From positions 131,828,514-131,892,513 of the forward strand of contig OV050031.1 in assembly GCA_920105625.2 (NCBI GenBank): a DNA stretch of 64,000 bases, in the 5' to 3' direction. Positions 40,492 to 51,639 of the stretch are shown piece by piece. The first letter of the stretch is position 1; every line of letters starts with the position of its first letter. Origin of the DNA: Clusia tigrina (lineage: Eukaryota > Arthropoda > Insecta > Diptera > Clusiidae). The notes beneath the pieces were generated by a model that did no database searches, had not been told where the DNA came from, and saw nothing but the letters and a program-made list of their open reading frames with translations. The translations under genes and the position numbers were made by a program.

Positions 40492-40786
40492 TTGTCTGAA
40501 ATGTTCTATCTTCAGCACATTGCCGTTGAAAATTTTAACAAAACTGTCCAATACGTTGCATGGAACTCTACTCCGGAGCCTAAAGATCAACTGAACAAAC
40601 CTTCCCATCCCGTTATTATGGAGATGGTTGATAAAAAAACGCACACTAAGAAGGGTGTGGCAAAGTGCCAGGACCCGAAAGACAAGAATATTTTTAATAG
40701 AGCTACAAAAAACCTTAAGCGGTACTTGGCGCAGAAGCAGAATGAAAAAATACATTACTACTTGTCCATTTTGTCATAAAAATGAC
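40492..40786 (+). pseudogene. Jockey ORF2 linker before RT, part left of BEL-C
   Basis: IAVENFNKTVQYVAWNSTPEP and KNIFNRATKNLKRYLAQKQNEKIHYYLS match the endonuclease-RT linker (N-x-A-x-x-x-L-K). The reading is cut at 40786 by BEL-C and resumes at 43706 with TTDYSLRKATKKLKK, which closes the motif. Confidence 0.75.
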
Positions 40787-41155
40787 TGTTCGTGCCGAGT
40801 CCCCTCTCTAGATGGCTGTGACCTGATGCGATATCACCATGCTGCTAATCTCGGATAAGGGCAGCGTGACGTCGAGAGAATTCCCGACGTCATGTCGTCT
40901 AAGGCAGAGAGCAGCAGTATCGGATGATCCTTTTAAACAAGGTGCAGCCGTCTGTGTCTCTTTCAAATTCGGATAATACGAGCTCTCGCGCAGCGTGAGC
41001 AGAAGCTCGCTCACTTCATTAGAACATCTCGAAGAAGCAACATCAGTTCTAGCAACGAAAAAGTCACTTCCATCGATACTCAGTGTGTAAGAAAACTTGT
41101 AAACTTTTATAAAACTAAAGTGTACACTATTAGTAAGACTAAAATCATAGGATCC
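40787..41155 (+). repeat. BEL-C 5' LTR (truncated)
   Basis: Matches 43213-43590 with scattered substitutions and small indels (lacks AACGCCGCATT-type segment near 41080). It ends at ATAGGAT, after which integrase-region sequence begins. Confidence 0.85.
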
Positions 41156-41159
41156 ACAA

Positions 41160-41800
41160 ATTCTCCCATATCACGGTCATTTTACCCGCCTATTGATCGA
41201 ATTCATCCATAAAACATAAGTACATGGGGGTAATCAACTGATTCTACGGTTGCTTAGGACTCAATACTGGGTTCCGCGAGCTAAGGTCTTGATCAAGGGT
41301 ACCATTCTGCGATGCAAAACCTGTCTAATCGAAAAACAGCGCCGCCTATCCCAGATAATGGCTCCCCACCATCAGAGCGAACTACTCTATCTCGTCCATT
41401 CACTACCGTCGGGGTGGATTTTGCTGGCCCATTTGACATTAGAACATTTCAAGGTCGCGGGTGCAGACTGACAAAGGGATATGTTTGCGTTTTTGTATGA
41501 TTCGCCACTAAGGCCGTACATCTGGAACCACCTACCGATTTGAGTTCGCCCGCCTTTTTAGCGGCATTTTCTCGATTTATAGGACGCCGGGGGTGTCCCG
41601 CCCACATTCATTCCGATAACGGTAGGAATTTTGTAGGTGCAGAAAAGGCAATCCGCCTTACCGAGTGCTCCGAGAATTTACGGAACAGAGCACCTCCCAA
41701 TACCTGTACCACAAGTTAGAATGGCAGTTCATTCCGCCGAACGCTCCACACATGGGGGGCTTGTGGGAAGCTGCGGTAAAGAGTTTTAAACTTCAAGTGA
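41160..41800 (+). pseudogene. BEL-C integrase
   Basis: Zinc-finger part: HGGNQLILRLLRTQYW and CKTCLIEK. Catalytic core: VGVDFAGPFDIRTFQ (Asp 1), IHSDNGRNFVGAEKA (Asp 2), then PNAPHMGGLWEAAVKSF with the third residue, Glu, preserved together with its Trp, unlike BEL-A where that Trp is a stop. A TGA at about 41497 (FV*FATKAVHL, probably a Cys or Trp codon), a frameshift near 41380 and another near 41790 break it. Confidence 0.85.
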
Positions 41801-42313
41801 ATGGGAAGCCAACTGAAATACTCTTTTGAAGAGTTTGCCACCGTACTTGCTCGTATCGAAGCATGTCTTAACTCGCGTCCGATCAGCGCACTAACCAGTG
41901 ATCCTACAGATCTGCAACCACTCACCCCGGGACACTTCTTAGTGGCAGGCCCACTTTTATCACTAACGGCTCCAGAAGAGACGACCCACTACCTCTCCGT
42001 ACTCAATCGATGGAGGAGACTCGAAGCATTCTCCCAGCATTTAGCGGCTCGATGGAACACAGAGTATCTGTTGGAATGCCAACGAAGATCTAAATGGCAG
42101 ACCGTCGAAGAAAACGTCGAAACCGGAGACTTGGTTGTACTACGGGAGGATCAGCTCCCACCAAATGAATGGCGTTTGGGGAGAATCATTGAAGTGCATC
42201 CCGATGCGAACGGTAAGGTGCGAAGTGCGAAAGTGCGGACCGCACGAGAAATCCTCACGCGACACATAGTCAAGTTGGTATTGCTCCCTAGAGCGAAACC
42301 CACCACCGAGTAG
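41801..42313 (+). CDS. BEL-C Pol C-terminal domain (open)
   Basis: An uninterrupted 170-codon frame equivalent to the end of BEL-A Pol: SFEEFATVLARIEACLNSRP, LTPGHFLVAGPLL, LNRWRRLEAFSQH, RWNTEYLLECQRRSKW, PPNEWRLGRIIEVHPD and REILTRHIVKLVLLPR. It is a fragment of Pol, not a separate gene, and the upstream frame breaks near 41790. The domain is specific to BEL/Pao. Confidence 0.8.
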   Translation: MGSQLKYSFEEFATVLARIEACLNSRPISALTSDPTDLQPLTPGHFLVAGPLLSLTAPEETTHYLSVLNRWRRLEAFSQHLAARWNTEYLLECQRRSKWQTVEENVETGDLVVLREDQLPPNEWRLGRIIEVHPDANGKVRSAKVRTAREILTRHIVKLVLLPRAKPTTE

Positions 42314-42619
42314 CCACTCGACCGTGCTGGGATAATCTTGTAGCATTTGGCACGTAGCTCTAAGTAGTTCTTAGCAACCCTTTTAATTATTAGCATCGTA
42401 TCCCTTAAAAACCCATAGACATTAGAACTATCCTATAGTATATAGTAAATAGACCCATGTATCTCTATCCACTATGTATTGTCTGTATAATATGCCGCCT
42501 CATGCAGTGAGTAGAATATCGTCGATAGTAGAAAACCATAGAGTAAACTTAGTTATTTGAATGGTTGTAACACATTTCTATCACAAACTAATCATGCTTC
42601 ACTGTCATTCCATCTCTAG

Positions 42620-43180
42620 ATTACCACTACCCACCCGGCAGAAGAGAAGCCCAGCGAGGATGCTGGAGAGGACGGCGATATATACGCCCCCCTAGGGTAT
42701 TCGCACCCTGTGCGCTACCGGTCATGCCGTCTCCGGCTACTATCGCCGCAGCCCAACACGTGCAGTGTCGTCCCGAGCATCCCGGTTCATTCTCCGTGCC
42801 ACATCCACCGCGGCGCAAGCTGATGAAGATAGAGATGGATCAGTCACCGCCCCCATTCTCCGTGCCGCATCCACCGCGGCGCAACCTGATGAAGATAGAC
42901 AAGGATCAGTCACCGCCCCCATTCTCCGTGCCGTATCCACCGCGGCGCAACCTGATGAAGATAGACGTGGATCAGCCATCGCCCCTATTCTCTGTGGAGC
43001 CTTCCTCGCCGTTTCCGCCATGAAGAGACGAGACCAGGTAGTAGCACGGATCTTGTGCTTCAAGTGCCTGGAGCCCAAACATATGGATGCCAGAAGCCAC
43101 CGTGTGCCATATGCCGGTGTGATCACCACACCACCCTCCACGTGTGAGGGGTCACTGAGTGGGGCTCGGCGAAACATTCC
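42620..43180 (+). pseudogene. BEL-C 3' ORF: zinc-knuckle protein with in-frame repeats
   Basis: Same position as the BEL-A 3' ORF. A TTCCATCTCTAG acceptor-like site ends at about 42619. The frame 42765-43247 has three 22-residue repeats (AAQ.DEDR.GSVTAPILRA) and then RILCFKCLEPKHM. A one-base shift then gives CQKPPCAICRCDHHTTLH, the final knuckle. Homologous in layout to LCFVCLGVKHF..CSRCHRRHHHLLH of BEL-A. The repeat is also open in a second frame. Confidence 0.65.
42788..42990 (+). repeat. 66-bp tandem repeat (about 3 units)
   Basis: Units start at 42788, 42854 and 42920 with CATTCTCCGTGCC.ATCC and end in GATCAGTCACCGCCCC; a partial fourth begins at about 42986. The period is 22 codons, so the frame is kept. 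Units differ at a few bases. Confidence 0.9.
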
Positions 43181-43212
43181 GTTTCTCTTGCAATACTGTA
43201 AGGGGGGCGCCA

Positions 43213-43700
43213 TGTTCGTGCCGAGTCCCCTCTCTAGATGGCTGTGACCTGATGCGATATCAACATGCTGCTGCTCTCCGTTAAGGGCAGCGCGACGTCG
43301 CGAGAATTCCCGACGTCATGTCGTCTAAGGCAGAGAGCAACAGTATCGGATGATCCTTTTAAGCAAGCTCCAGCCATCTCTGTCTCTTTCAAATTCGGAT
43401 GTTACGAGCTCTCGCGCAGCAGCGTGAGTAGAAGCTCGCTCACTTCAGTAGAACATCTCGAAGAAGCAACATCAGTTCTAGCAACGAAAAAATCACTTCC
43501 ATCGATACAACGCCGCATTTCTCAGTGTGTATATAGAAACTTGTAAACGTTTATAAAAATTAAGTGTACACTATTAGTAAGACTAAAATCATAGGATTCA
43601 TCTTGATCAATAAAACAATAACCATAAGTTTAAAAGTTATATCGTTCTTACCGAAAAATAAATCTTCTGTTAATTCACCAACTACTACGCCGCAGCTACA
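43213..43700 (+). repeat. BEL-C 3' LTR
   Basis: Starts TGTTCGTGCCGAG after the purine tract AAGGGGGGCGCCA (43199-43212) and ends GCAGCTACA before gtgac. 488 bases. Confidence 0.85.
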
Positions 43701-43705
43701 GTGAC

Positions 43706-44986
43706 CACAGATTACTCACTTCGTAAGGCGACAAAAAAGCTGAAGAAACTGACCACCCGTGCTCCTTCTATCAAAAGCGCAAATGGCTCCTGTGCAAAAA
43801 CTGATAAGAAGAAAGCAATTACATTTGCCAAACACGTCTTTAAGCCGTTTCCACCAATTTCACAGCAAAAGGAAAAGGAGGTATTTAATCTTCTCAATAG
43901 TCCTGGACAATTAGAGTTGCCCATCACGCCCTTTTCAAAAAAGGAAATACATAACGCTATGCACAGGACACGGCATGTGAAAAATGGCACCAGGCTACGA
44001 CCTGATATCAGGTAAAATATTAAAGGAAGTACCAAATAAAGGAATAATATACTAATATTTTTAATGCAATAATTAGATGTGGATACTTTCCGCGTCAATA
44101 CAAAGTTGCCGAAATCCCGGGAAGCCCTTGGTGGAAGTCAATTAGCCTTTTGCCAACTATTTCCAAAATGTTTGAAAAGCTCATATTAAACAAACTTAAC
44201 CCAATTCGGCTCAAAAAGGAGATAATCCCCAATGATCAATTTGAATTTAGGCAACACCATGCCAAAACAGAACAAGTGCACCGAGTGTACAGCATAATAA
44301 GAAACGCTCTTGAGGAAAACGTTATTGTACAACTGCTTTCCTAGATATAACACAGGCGTTCGATAAAGTATGGCACCCTGGCTTACTATTTAAACTGAAA
44401 AAGTTACTACCTCAGACATTTTATGATATCTTAAGATCATATCTGGAAGAGCGGCATTTCAGAGTAAAGACCAAAGAAGAAGTCACTGAACTGTTCTACA
44501 TAAAGTCGGGTGTACCACCAGGAAGTGTTCTAGGACCTGTGCTCTACACTATCTACACGGCTGACCTTCCACTGACGGAGAATGCAAAAATCGCAACCTG
44601 CGCGGATGATACTGATATAATGGCTGCAGGCAGCAACAATATAATCGCTACAAATTATCTCCAAGAAAGCTTGGATAAGCTCCAAATCTGGCCAAATAAA
44701 TGGAGAATTAAGGTGAACGCATCTAAGTCTGCACAAGTAACATCCAGCTTAAAACGGAAGACTTGTCCATCAGTGAATCTAAATGATTGTCAACTGCCCC
44801 ATTCCGAAGACATCAAATATTTAGGGATACATATTTATCAACGGCTGACATGGCAGAAGCTTATTCTTACGAAGAGAAAACAACTTGGAATCAGGCTTAC
44901 TTCCTTATATTGGCTATTGGGGTATAAATCCCAGTTATCGCTTGAGAATACACTGCTCGTTTATAGGACAATCCTAAAATCCATAC
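43706..44986 (+). pseudogene. Jockey ORF2 linker and RT, right of BEL-C
   Basis: TTDYSLRKATKKLKK, KAITFAKHVFKPFPP and ELPITPFSKKEIHNAM lead to RT: a damaged K-x-P-G-x-D stretch (43980-44010), LLPTISKMFEKLILNKL, NDQFEFRQHHAKTEQVHR, FLDITQAFDKVWH (Asp, about 44340-44375), KSGVPPGSVLGPVLYTIYTADLP, ATCADDTDIMAAG (FADD with Phe to Cys) and IKYLGIHIYQRLTW. Cut at the codons ILKSI by the solo LTR. Confidence 0.8.
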
Positions 44987-45492
44987 TGTTGTGAGTTAGA
45001 ATCAAGCTACCTACGAGTAGTTGACTCACAGCTTCGACTCCTAAAAGATGCCACACTTTATGTGGGATTAGCATGTGCTAAAAATCATTTAAGAATAAAA
45101 CATACTTTTAGGGTTTAAGTATTTTAATTTAATATGATCTGTGTAATGTTTATTATGTAAACTTTTCGGGTGTTACAGTTCCGTAGTCGAGTCGGCGAAG
45201 GGCATTGTAATGCACAGTCGACACTTTTACAGTAGGTCAGTTGGCTTGACCAACTGACACCAATTAGCAGGTGCGGAACTGGAACACCAGAAAGGTCAGT
45301 TCACAGACTGAGATGACTATTAAAAAATAGTATATAAGAGCTAGTATTTGTAAGAATAAATCTTCTTGTGATTTGATCTTTAAACATAAAAGTAGTCTGG
45401 TGTTTTTGTTCGAGAGAGTGTTCTAAAGTTTTCAGCTACGCGCACAGCAGAACCGAAAGGGCGTCCCACGACGAGCAGGGAGGACCCCAACA
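44987..45492 (+). repeat. Copia-type solo LTR
   Basis: Begins TGTTGTGAGT and ends CCCAACA (TGTTG...CAACA, the usual copia termini). It contains a TATATAAG box (45331-45338) and AATAAA (45355-45360). It interrupts jockey codons precisely: the reading ...ILKSI before it and TYGVHLWG after it. Flanks atac / atgc are an imperfect short duplication. No internal region, so it is a recombination product. Two partial relatives lie at 8889 and 19530. Confidence 0.75.
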
Positions 45493-45751
45493 ATGCGGAC
45501 ATATGGTGTACATCTATGGGGTTCAGCGGTAAAAACTAATATACAAATCATTGAGAGATTCCAATCAAAAGTATTACGCAAAGGCTCCATGGTTCGACAG
45601 GAACGATATAAGAAGAGAACTATCAAGATACAGCATTAAATACCTGGAACGACTAAGTAAGCATCCTAATACACTAGCTTCAAATCTTCTGGAGAGGACA
45701 GGCACAACACGGCGACTGAAGAGAGGAACACCACTAAATTTAAGAAAATAA
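45493..45751 (+). pseudogene. Jockey ORF2 C-terminus, right of solo LTR
   Basis: Resumes with RTYGVHLWGSAVKTNIQIIERFQSK, then (frame-shifted) IKYLERLSKHPNTLASNLLE and RRLKRGTPLNL, the jockey terminal region. It ends at 45751. The 3' UTR contains AAATAAAATTGG (polyadenylation signal) and ends in A13-14. Confidence 0.8.
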
Positions 45752-45906
45752 TTTTCTAACGCAATAGTTCTGAACTAACCTTATGGGAGATTAGCACCGG
45801 CTCTTCTTTGAGTATTTATTTATGTTGTTGTTTAATATTGTTATTTAATTTGATTATTGCCCCAAGGGGTAGAATGCAAATAAAATTGGAGTTAAAAAAA
45901 AAAAAA

Positions 45907-47280
45907 TAGTATGTTGGTGAGTGTGTTGAACAAAATGCTCTTCACCATTGGCCATATATGAGTCGCATTCTTCCAGCCGCCAAAATTTTGCCATTGTCTC
46001 GCCGAGTAACTAATCTTTTGTGCAGATGCCACAAGTGATAGTTGTAATTGGTGAAACTTATTTGGTTTATTCACCCCCAAGCCGAAAAGAGTATTTTGCA
46101 GCACAGGTCATCTGCTAGTGGTAATTGTCCAATGCACAATATTGAGTAGAAGAGCCCTGCTCTAAAGATGCGTCTGGAATCTTAGAAATTGGAATCAGGT
46201 AATTGGAGGTTGCTCGGAACTTTCTAATTGCGTATGTTGGTGCTGCTTGATGGTTGCTTGGTAACAATATCTGGCAAAATGTGAGCTTCAATTGTCTTGG
46301 TGAAGTCAGTCGTCCTTGATTGGAGCTGTAAATTGACCCTTTCGGCTATGCTGTTTTGTGTTTGACCGATGCCTTCCATCCCAATGATGAACTGATTCCT
46401 GATTGATGAATTGATTGTTTTACCCCGATTTTGTTCGTAAGCCGCCTTGTTATGAAATTAGCTAGTGAACCGTTGTGCAAAAGCGCTCGGCAATGATGGA
46501 GGGTTTTCATATCGATCCTAGACCACCGCCCATGCGACTTCGTAGTCATTTCCCAATGCTGTGAAGTGTCCAATTAGACCTTCCGCCTGACCGGATAGGC
46601 TGGGCTTCAACAACCACATCTTTTGGCAAGCTGGCATTGGTTGATTGTCGACCAACTCCATAAATATATCGTGGAACCACCACTTGTGGTAGCTGCCATC
46701 GAATTTTGGTAGTTCAACCTTGGGCAGGCTCAGACCTGATGTCCAACCAGATCCTTTGGTGCATGTTCTGGGCAGATTTCAAGTGCGTTTATACTGTCTT
46801 CGCTTGCATAGCATAATAGTGGGACGTTTGTTGTGACACACTATAAAGCACTTGGATGAGTAGTTAGATAGCTGCTACGATTGACTCTTTTGTTTGTCAA
46901 TTAGTGAGCATAGCAGACTTGACAGATTTTTGGTGGCCGCTTTCACTGTGTATGTTTCGCTTTGTCTAGTGGCTAGCTGCGGCGATCGTGCGGCCTTGAG
47001 TACCTCCGGTCCAGTCTTCAATCCTGATGCAGCCTGGAAGTGTTTATGTCCATCTCATCCCGCGCTTCTCGGTGTCTCATGCAAATGGCAAAAGACTGGA
47101 CTTACCATGGTATTTGGGTCGCGGATGGTATTGAAGGATTTTTCAAACTGTACCCACAATTCATCTAGTTCCTTGGCCTTTGATGTTATAAAATCTGTAG
47201 CTCTGCGATCTTGCGGCGCCTTCTTGTAGTTAGCTATGGTTGTTTGTAAACCCACTGCAAGTTTATCTGACTTCAACGTA
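45907..47280 (-). pseudogene. BEL-E: reverse-strand BEL/Pao Gag relic
   Basis: Reverse strand: LAVGLQTTIANYKKAPQDRRATDF and LDELWVQFEKSFNTIRD (47276-47130), the BEL Gag N-terminal helices. After shifts come LPKFDGSYHKWWFHDIFMELV, MPACQKMWLLKPSLSGQAEGLIGHF and NDYEVAWAVV.DRYEN, the capsid signature shared with BEL-B Gag. It stops before the knuckles: the jockey tail of copy 3 abuts at 45906. Several stops and frame changes. Confidence 0.75.
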
Positions 47281-47329
47281 GTTCATAAATGCCCATGTTG
47301 ATGACGTATCGCCTTTTAACATTTTTATG

Positions 47330-47425
47330 TGTAGGTTGCGTCTGAAATCGTCTGGTTGATTTCGTCTGCTGGTTACCAGCCAATGCTGATTGGCTTGGTG
47401 TCGTCTGCTGGTTACCGGTAAATAG
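47330..47425 (-). other. Possible BEL-E leader with duplicated primer-like sequence
   Basis: Reverse strand has [CT][CT]GGTAACCAGCAGACGA twice, about 50 bases apart (at about 47416 and 47372), upstream of the Gag relic. A TGGTAACC start is plausible for a primer-binding site, and the duplication would be local. No LTR could be defined beyond it. Confidence 0.25.
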
Positions 47426-48960
47426 TTTTAGAATTGATTAAATGAGATGGAGGCATATGTTTTATCTGATTATACCCATTGAAAATTGCCCTATGAACGT
47501 TTTACTGACACATCAAATATATTTTTGCTTGATTCAAAAGAAGCAGCTATGAAATAATCTATGAATCGGGAAAATCTTGCATAAATCTTCGTTTCCACTT
47601 ATTTTGTACGGTATTTACAAAGCAACATGAACAAATATGGCGACGGCAACTCTGATCAAAACACAGTTGGATTGAAAATCAAAAAATTTTGATTCGAGCA
47701 AATATACACGCATTTCATTTATGCAGGTCTCCCCTTTTTGACAACTCAAAAAAATTTCACTTTAATAAAAACAAAACGAACCGATCATCCAATGTCAGTA
47801 AATCCTGTTTAATTAGTGGTTAGTGCGGTTAGAAGCAATAATCATCTTGGTGGATGCCTAGTTGTGATTTGTGTACTATATCTCCACTTTAAAGCGCCAC
47901 TGCTAACAAGCCAACAATCCTGGAAAATAATATTTATTAAGGTTCGTGTGAGATTTCCCCCAAATCGAGTTGGAGTTCAAATTAAATCACCCTGCGAACT
48001 ATAAAGGATGTACTTTTTATCCAATGCTAGAATCGTCGATATTTCCCGGTTAAGAAAAAGGTATCTAGAAAAAAAAATAATGCTATAACTGATCAACAAC
48101 TGCAACAGTTGTTAAATTGTGACCAGAAACGAACCAAATCTAGCCATAACTATAAATGCAAGTCTGCAATGCGACAACTTGATCAGTGAATTACGCGAAA
48201 TGGTGAAACTATTGAAGGCCTGAAATTACAGCCATGACTAATGTATCCTTAAATATCTTTTCTTAAAGACACTCATGTCCATTAATATCGTTCTGCCGAA
48301 TATCAATTGACATCAATGTCAGACCATTCATCTGAATTACAGCTATTCGTCTCAATATAGATATTTTATTGTTCCCAAAAACACATCTTAACTTTTTAAA
48401 ATTTGCTTTTATCAATCAAAGCATACTTATATTCTTCACGATGGCTCAGCGATATTAATGAAAAAAGTAAACATTATTAAATCCTCAAGTGTAGCTCGAA
48501 TGAAATCCAAGCCACAATTGTCGTATTACACGATCTAGTCCGATAATCTCTTAACTCAGCTACATATTGTTCACCGAAACACAACATACTAAGGGATGTC
48601 TACAATACTCTCTTCAAGACTCTAGACTACAGATTTATAGTAGGAGATGCCTAAAACTCGGAAAATATTGTTCGATAGAGTAATGTCTTAGCCGTGTCAA
48701 AATTCGGTTGACAGCTCATGTTTTGGATATTAAAGGCGGAGAAAATTATATAGTCGAAAAGCAGGAACCTGCTGTAATAATATAGCATGACAATTACAAT
48801 TGAGAACGCACCCATCAACCAAGTAGCCAGCTGACATTTGCTATAGAGTCAGTTGACTATTAACCTTAAGGCGATACACATCATATTTTACTAATCAACA
48901 AACATTGTTATTACACATAAAATAAGTTATGTTTCATTTAATTAATAATTACACATAATT
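47426..48960. other. AT-rich intergenic, no gene seen
   Basis: No motif-bearing frame. Contains short poly-A/T runs. If BEL-E has an LTR it would be here, but no repeat partner is visible in the window. Confidence 0.5.
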
Positions 48961-48964
48961 ATTT

Positions 48965-49150
48965 CTCCCGCGCCAATTGCAATTACTACGTTCGCAGATG
49001 TTATGCTGGGCATTAGCATCATACATAACTACAAGCTTCAGATGGCTTTCCTCGCATAACTCCACTAAGTCCGCCACCAGCCTACAGTGTGGTGTCAGAA
49101 GCAAGTCATAGGGAAAATAATCCGACCCTCCATGAATGAATGCAAACCGA
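48965..49150 (-). pseudogene. Non-LTR endonuclease fragment
   Basis: Reverse strand reads SDYFPYDLLLTPHCRLVADLVELC and HLKLVVMYDANAQHNIC, the D-A-N-A-H active-site strand of the apurinic-type endonuclease of I/LOA-like elements (catalytic Asp-Ala-Asn). About 60 codons, both ends broken. Confidence 0.6.
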
Positions 49151-49319
49151 TAACATTTACAATAGTCTTATAGCGTTTTCTTTTCTACATAAAAATGTTA
49201 CCTTGCAGAAAATTCCGTTCCGTTCCGTTGTGGTTAAAAAAAATATTATAAAAAAATATAAAAGGAGAAAATTATAATAATTTAAATTTTAATTAATCCA
49301 TAAAAAAAATATTGGTCAT

Positions 49320-50208
49320 CTCTGTCTACTGTGCCATTTGCATTGATACAATCAGCTCAATCACAATGCAACACTGTCTACTATGTCCACTACACTGAGC
49401 AGTGTTAAGGTCATAACTGCCCTGGGGTCAGGGTTGATAATCTTAAGGTAAAGACTCTGATAGCCACTCACCAGGGAGAGGCCAGGGCGATCCTTACAGA
49501 GAACTCTTCCAAGAAAACTCACTGCCTCCTCGTGGCGGCCCCGGGCAATGGTATACCAGCAACCGCTGATTGCTAGCCGAAGTGAGCAACGACTCTTTCA
49601 GCGATGACCCCGGAGGGGCGGCTAAAGGGACACCGATGGACAACGATGGACAACGATGGTCCATCGAGGGACGGACGCGGAGCATCGTTTCACCACCGAG
49701 GGACTTCGTGGGATCATCGTTGGACCATAAAAATCCAAGAGTGAATTCAGATCACCAACACCTTGGTCAGCTGCCACATGCCTGGGGCAGCTGTGCGACA
49801 AACGCTTAGCGCTACTAAGGTCGAGACCGGAAAGGCCTTAAGTTTGTGATACCGGACATTTTTTGGGAATTATGGATATGGGCTGACGATTGTGGCATGC
49901 TGTCACTTTAGTACATAAGAGTGAACTCTTATCGAAATGGCTGGCAGCTTAATGCCATAATTGCCTCCGTCCCGTTAAAACCTTGGCAGGTCTCGGAGAA
50001 TGCTCGATGTCCGACCCCATTAAGTTGGCGGTACAGGCTCGGATGTAACATTCCCGACTAACGCTGATCTGGCTCTGTATGCAAGCTCCCATGAGGACTT
50101 GTGTCAACCCTTGCATGGCCTCCCTGCTCCGGCATAGACAACCATGGGATCGTGAAGGCGACTGTACTACGGGCAGCGATAACGACTCTGAGCGGGGACC
50201 CAATACGC
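49320..50208 (+). other. R1-clade 5' UTR
   Basis: GC-richer than the flank. It contains a 13-base tandem (CGATGGACAACGATGG, about 49632-49660). The segment 49960-50215 matches 61705-61945 (GTTAAAACC.TGGCAG, ACTCTGAGCGGGGACCCAA / GGCTTTGAGTGGGACCCAA), the same part of a second copy. Exact 5' end not determined. Confidence 0.6.
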
Positions 50209-51639
50209 ATGAACAAAATAAATAACAAAGAAAACAGCAACAACAATAACGAGGGAGCAAAAAACAAAAGCAGGGAGCAGGACCCTTTCAATAGAAGCTC
50301 CATACTGCGCCGGACCCCACCTAGTGGTGGGCAAGACCAGCGACTGACGGTGCGGAGAAACTCCCTGGGTGATCCGGGGGAGATGCAAATGCGGGTGGCA
50401 TGTAAGTCAGACATGCTAGGGAAGATGGCAATCTACCCGCCGCTGGAAGTGAATGATAAGGGGAAAATGGCTGTGCTAGAGTGGCATGTCTAGGCACTCA
50501 TCAGCTACATTGCGGAGCGACATAATGTCCATTCGGACATTAAACGAAAGGCGGCGAAGATCCGCGACATGTGCCTAGAAGTGGCACAAGAACGGGATGC
50601 CGATGACATCGTCACCGTTCAACCACCAATACTGCAGCGAGCCGACAAGAATATGCAAACCTGCAAAGCGCAGGAGGACAAGGAGGTCCAAGCCAGCGTA
50701 TCGCCACTGGCAAGGAGCTACGCGGCTTCCGCTGCAATGCCGAAGCGTCCCCGCGAAAACGCAGAAGACGACGGAACCAGCCCGACGAGCCGAGCGGTAC
50801 CCAAAAGGCAGAAGGCGGATGCGGCAAGGGCGGCCATGGCGAAGGCCGCCGCAGCTAAAAATACCACCAAGCCAGAAGTGGGTAAACCCGACGCAGTGGT
50901 GAAAAAGCCAGAGTGGACGATGGTTCGTGCTCGCCCCCGGGCAAAGCCGAAGACACTCGCTAAAGCGAAGCCGACCAGACCTGATGCAATTGTCATGGGG
51001 GAATTGGGCGAGCGAGTGAACAAAATAAGGAAAACCGCGAAAGGTGAGCTACTACTCGAATTAGCCACGACAGCGGACCCGAAGACGGTCACTCTGCGGG
51101 AAGCAGTAGCAAATACACTGGGGACTAGTGTGGAGGTGCGACAACTCACCCAGGAGACTCTGATGGAAATAAAGGATTTGGACGAGATCACCACGGTAGA
51201 GGAAGTTCACGAAGCGCTGTGCAAACAGCTGAGCACTTTCGAAAAGCTCCCCGTGTCCGCGATTAGGTCCCTTCGGAAAGCGTACGGTGGAACGCAAACA
51301 GCAACCATAAGTTTGCCTCCTCTGGCAGCCGCAGCGCTACTGGCCGGGAAACTGAGAGTCGAATGGACCTCTTGTCGGGTGCGGGGAAAGGTAGTACCCA
51401 CACGTTGCTACAAGTGCATAGAGTTTGGGCATATTGCCAAAAAGTGCAGTAGCAAGGAGGACTGGCGGAATCGGTGCTACAGATGCGGCGCCGAAGGCCA
51501 CAACGCCAGCGAGTGTAGCAAAAGCCCAACCTGTGCACTCTGCAAGACCAACGGCCGCAAGGATACGGAGCACTCGACAGGATGCAGAATATGCCCGTCC
51601 TATAAGCAAGCAGTAAAGGAGTCAAAACGCATGGAATGA
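50209..51639 (+). pseudogene. R1-clade ORF1 (Gag-like), one in-frame stop
   Basis: First ATG of the frame at 50209 (MNKINNKENSNNNN). TAG at 50491-50493 (HV*ALISY), probably CAG originally. The remainder is one open frame to 51639. Middle: Ala/Lys/Arg-rich basic region (residues about 150-270). C-terminus: VEVRQLTQETLMEIKDLDE, a conserved alpha-beta domain of R1 Gag, then knuckles CYKCIEFGHIAKKC, CYRCGAEGHNASEC and CALCKTNGRKDTEHSTGC. The stop overlaps the ORF2 start as ATGA, a common coupling arrangement. Confidence 0.88.

Larger units (their letters stand above)
40787..43700 (+). mobile_element. BEL-C: internally deleted BEL/Pao element, relative of BEL-A
   Basis: LTRs start TGTTCGTGCCGAGTCCCC at 40787 and 43213. 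Flanking 5-mers atgac (40782-40786) and gtgac (43701-43705) are a slightly diverged target duplication. The 5' LTR is cut at about 41155, where sequence jumps to integrase: gag, RT and RNase H are all deleted. It retains integrase, Pol C-terminal domain, the 3' zinc-knuckle ORF, purine tract and 3' LTR. Integrase residues are close to BEL-A (both LRTQYWVPRAKVL.KGTILR). Confidence 0.88.
38600..45906 (+). mobile_element. Jockey-type non-LTR retrotransposon, copy 3, split by BEL-C and a solo LTR
   Basis: Forward order: leader (38600-38930), Gag, endonuclease (to 40400), linker, RT (44000-44990), C-terminus (45493-45751), 3' UTR and an oligo-A tail at 45893-45906. BEL-C (40787-43700) lies in the linker, and a copia-type LTR (44987-45492) sits in codons for the conserved T-Y-G-(x)-x-L-W-G. 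It is host to both, so it is the oldest layer here. Confidence 0.85.

Noticed and set aside
42724..43023. The 99-codon FSVPHPPRR repeat frame as the real BEL-C 3' protein
   Set aside because: It ends before the knuckles; the overlapping frame 42765-43247 continues into CFKCLEPKHM, so it is the better candidate.
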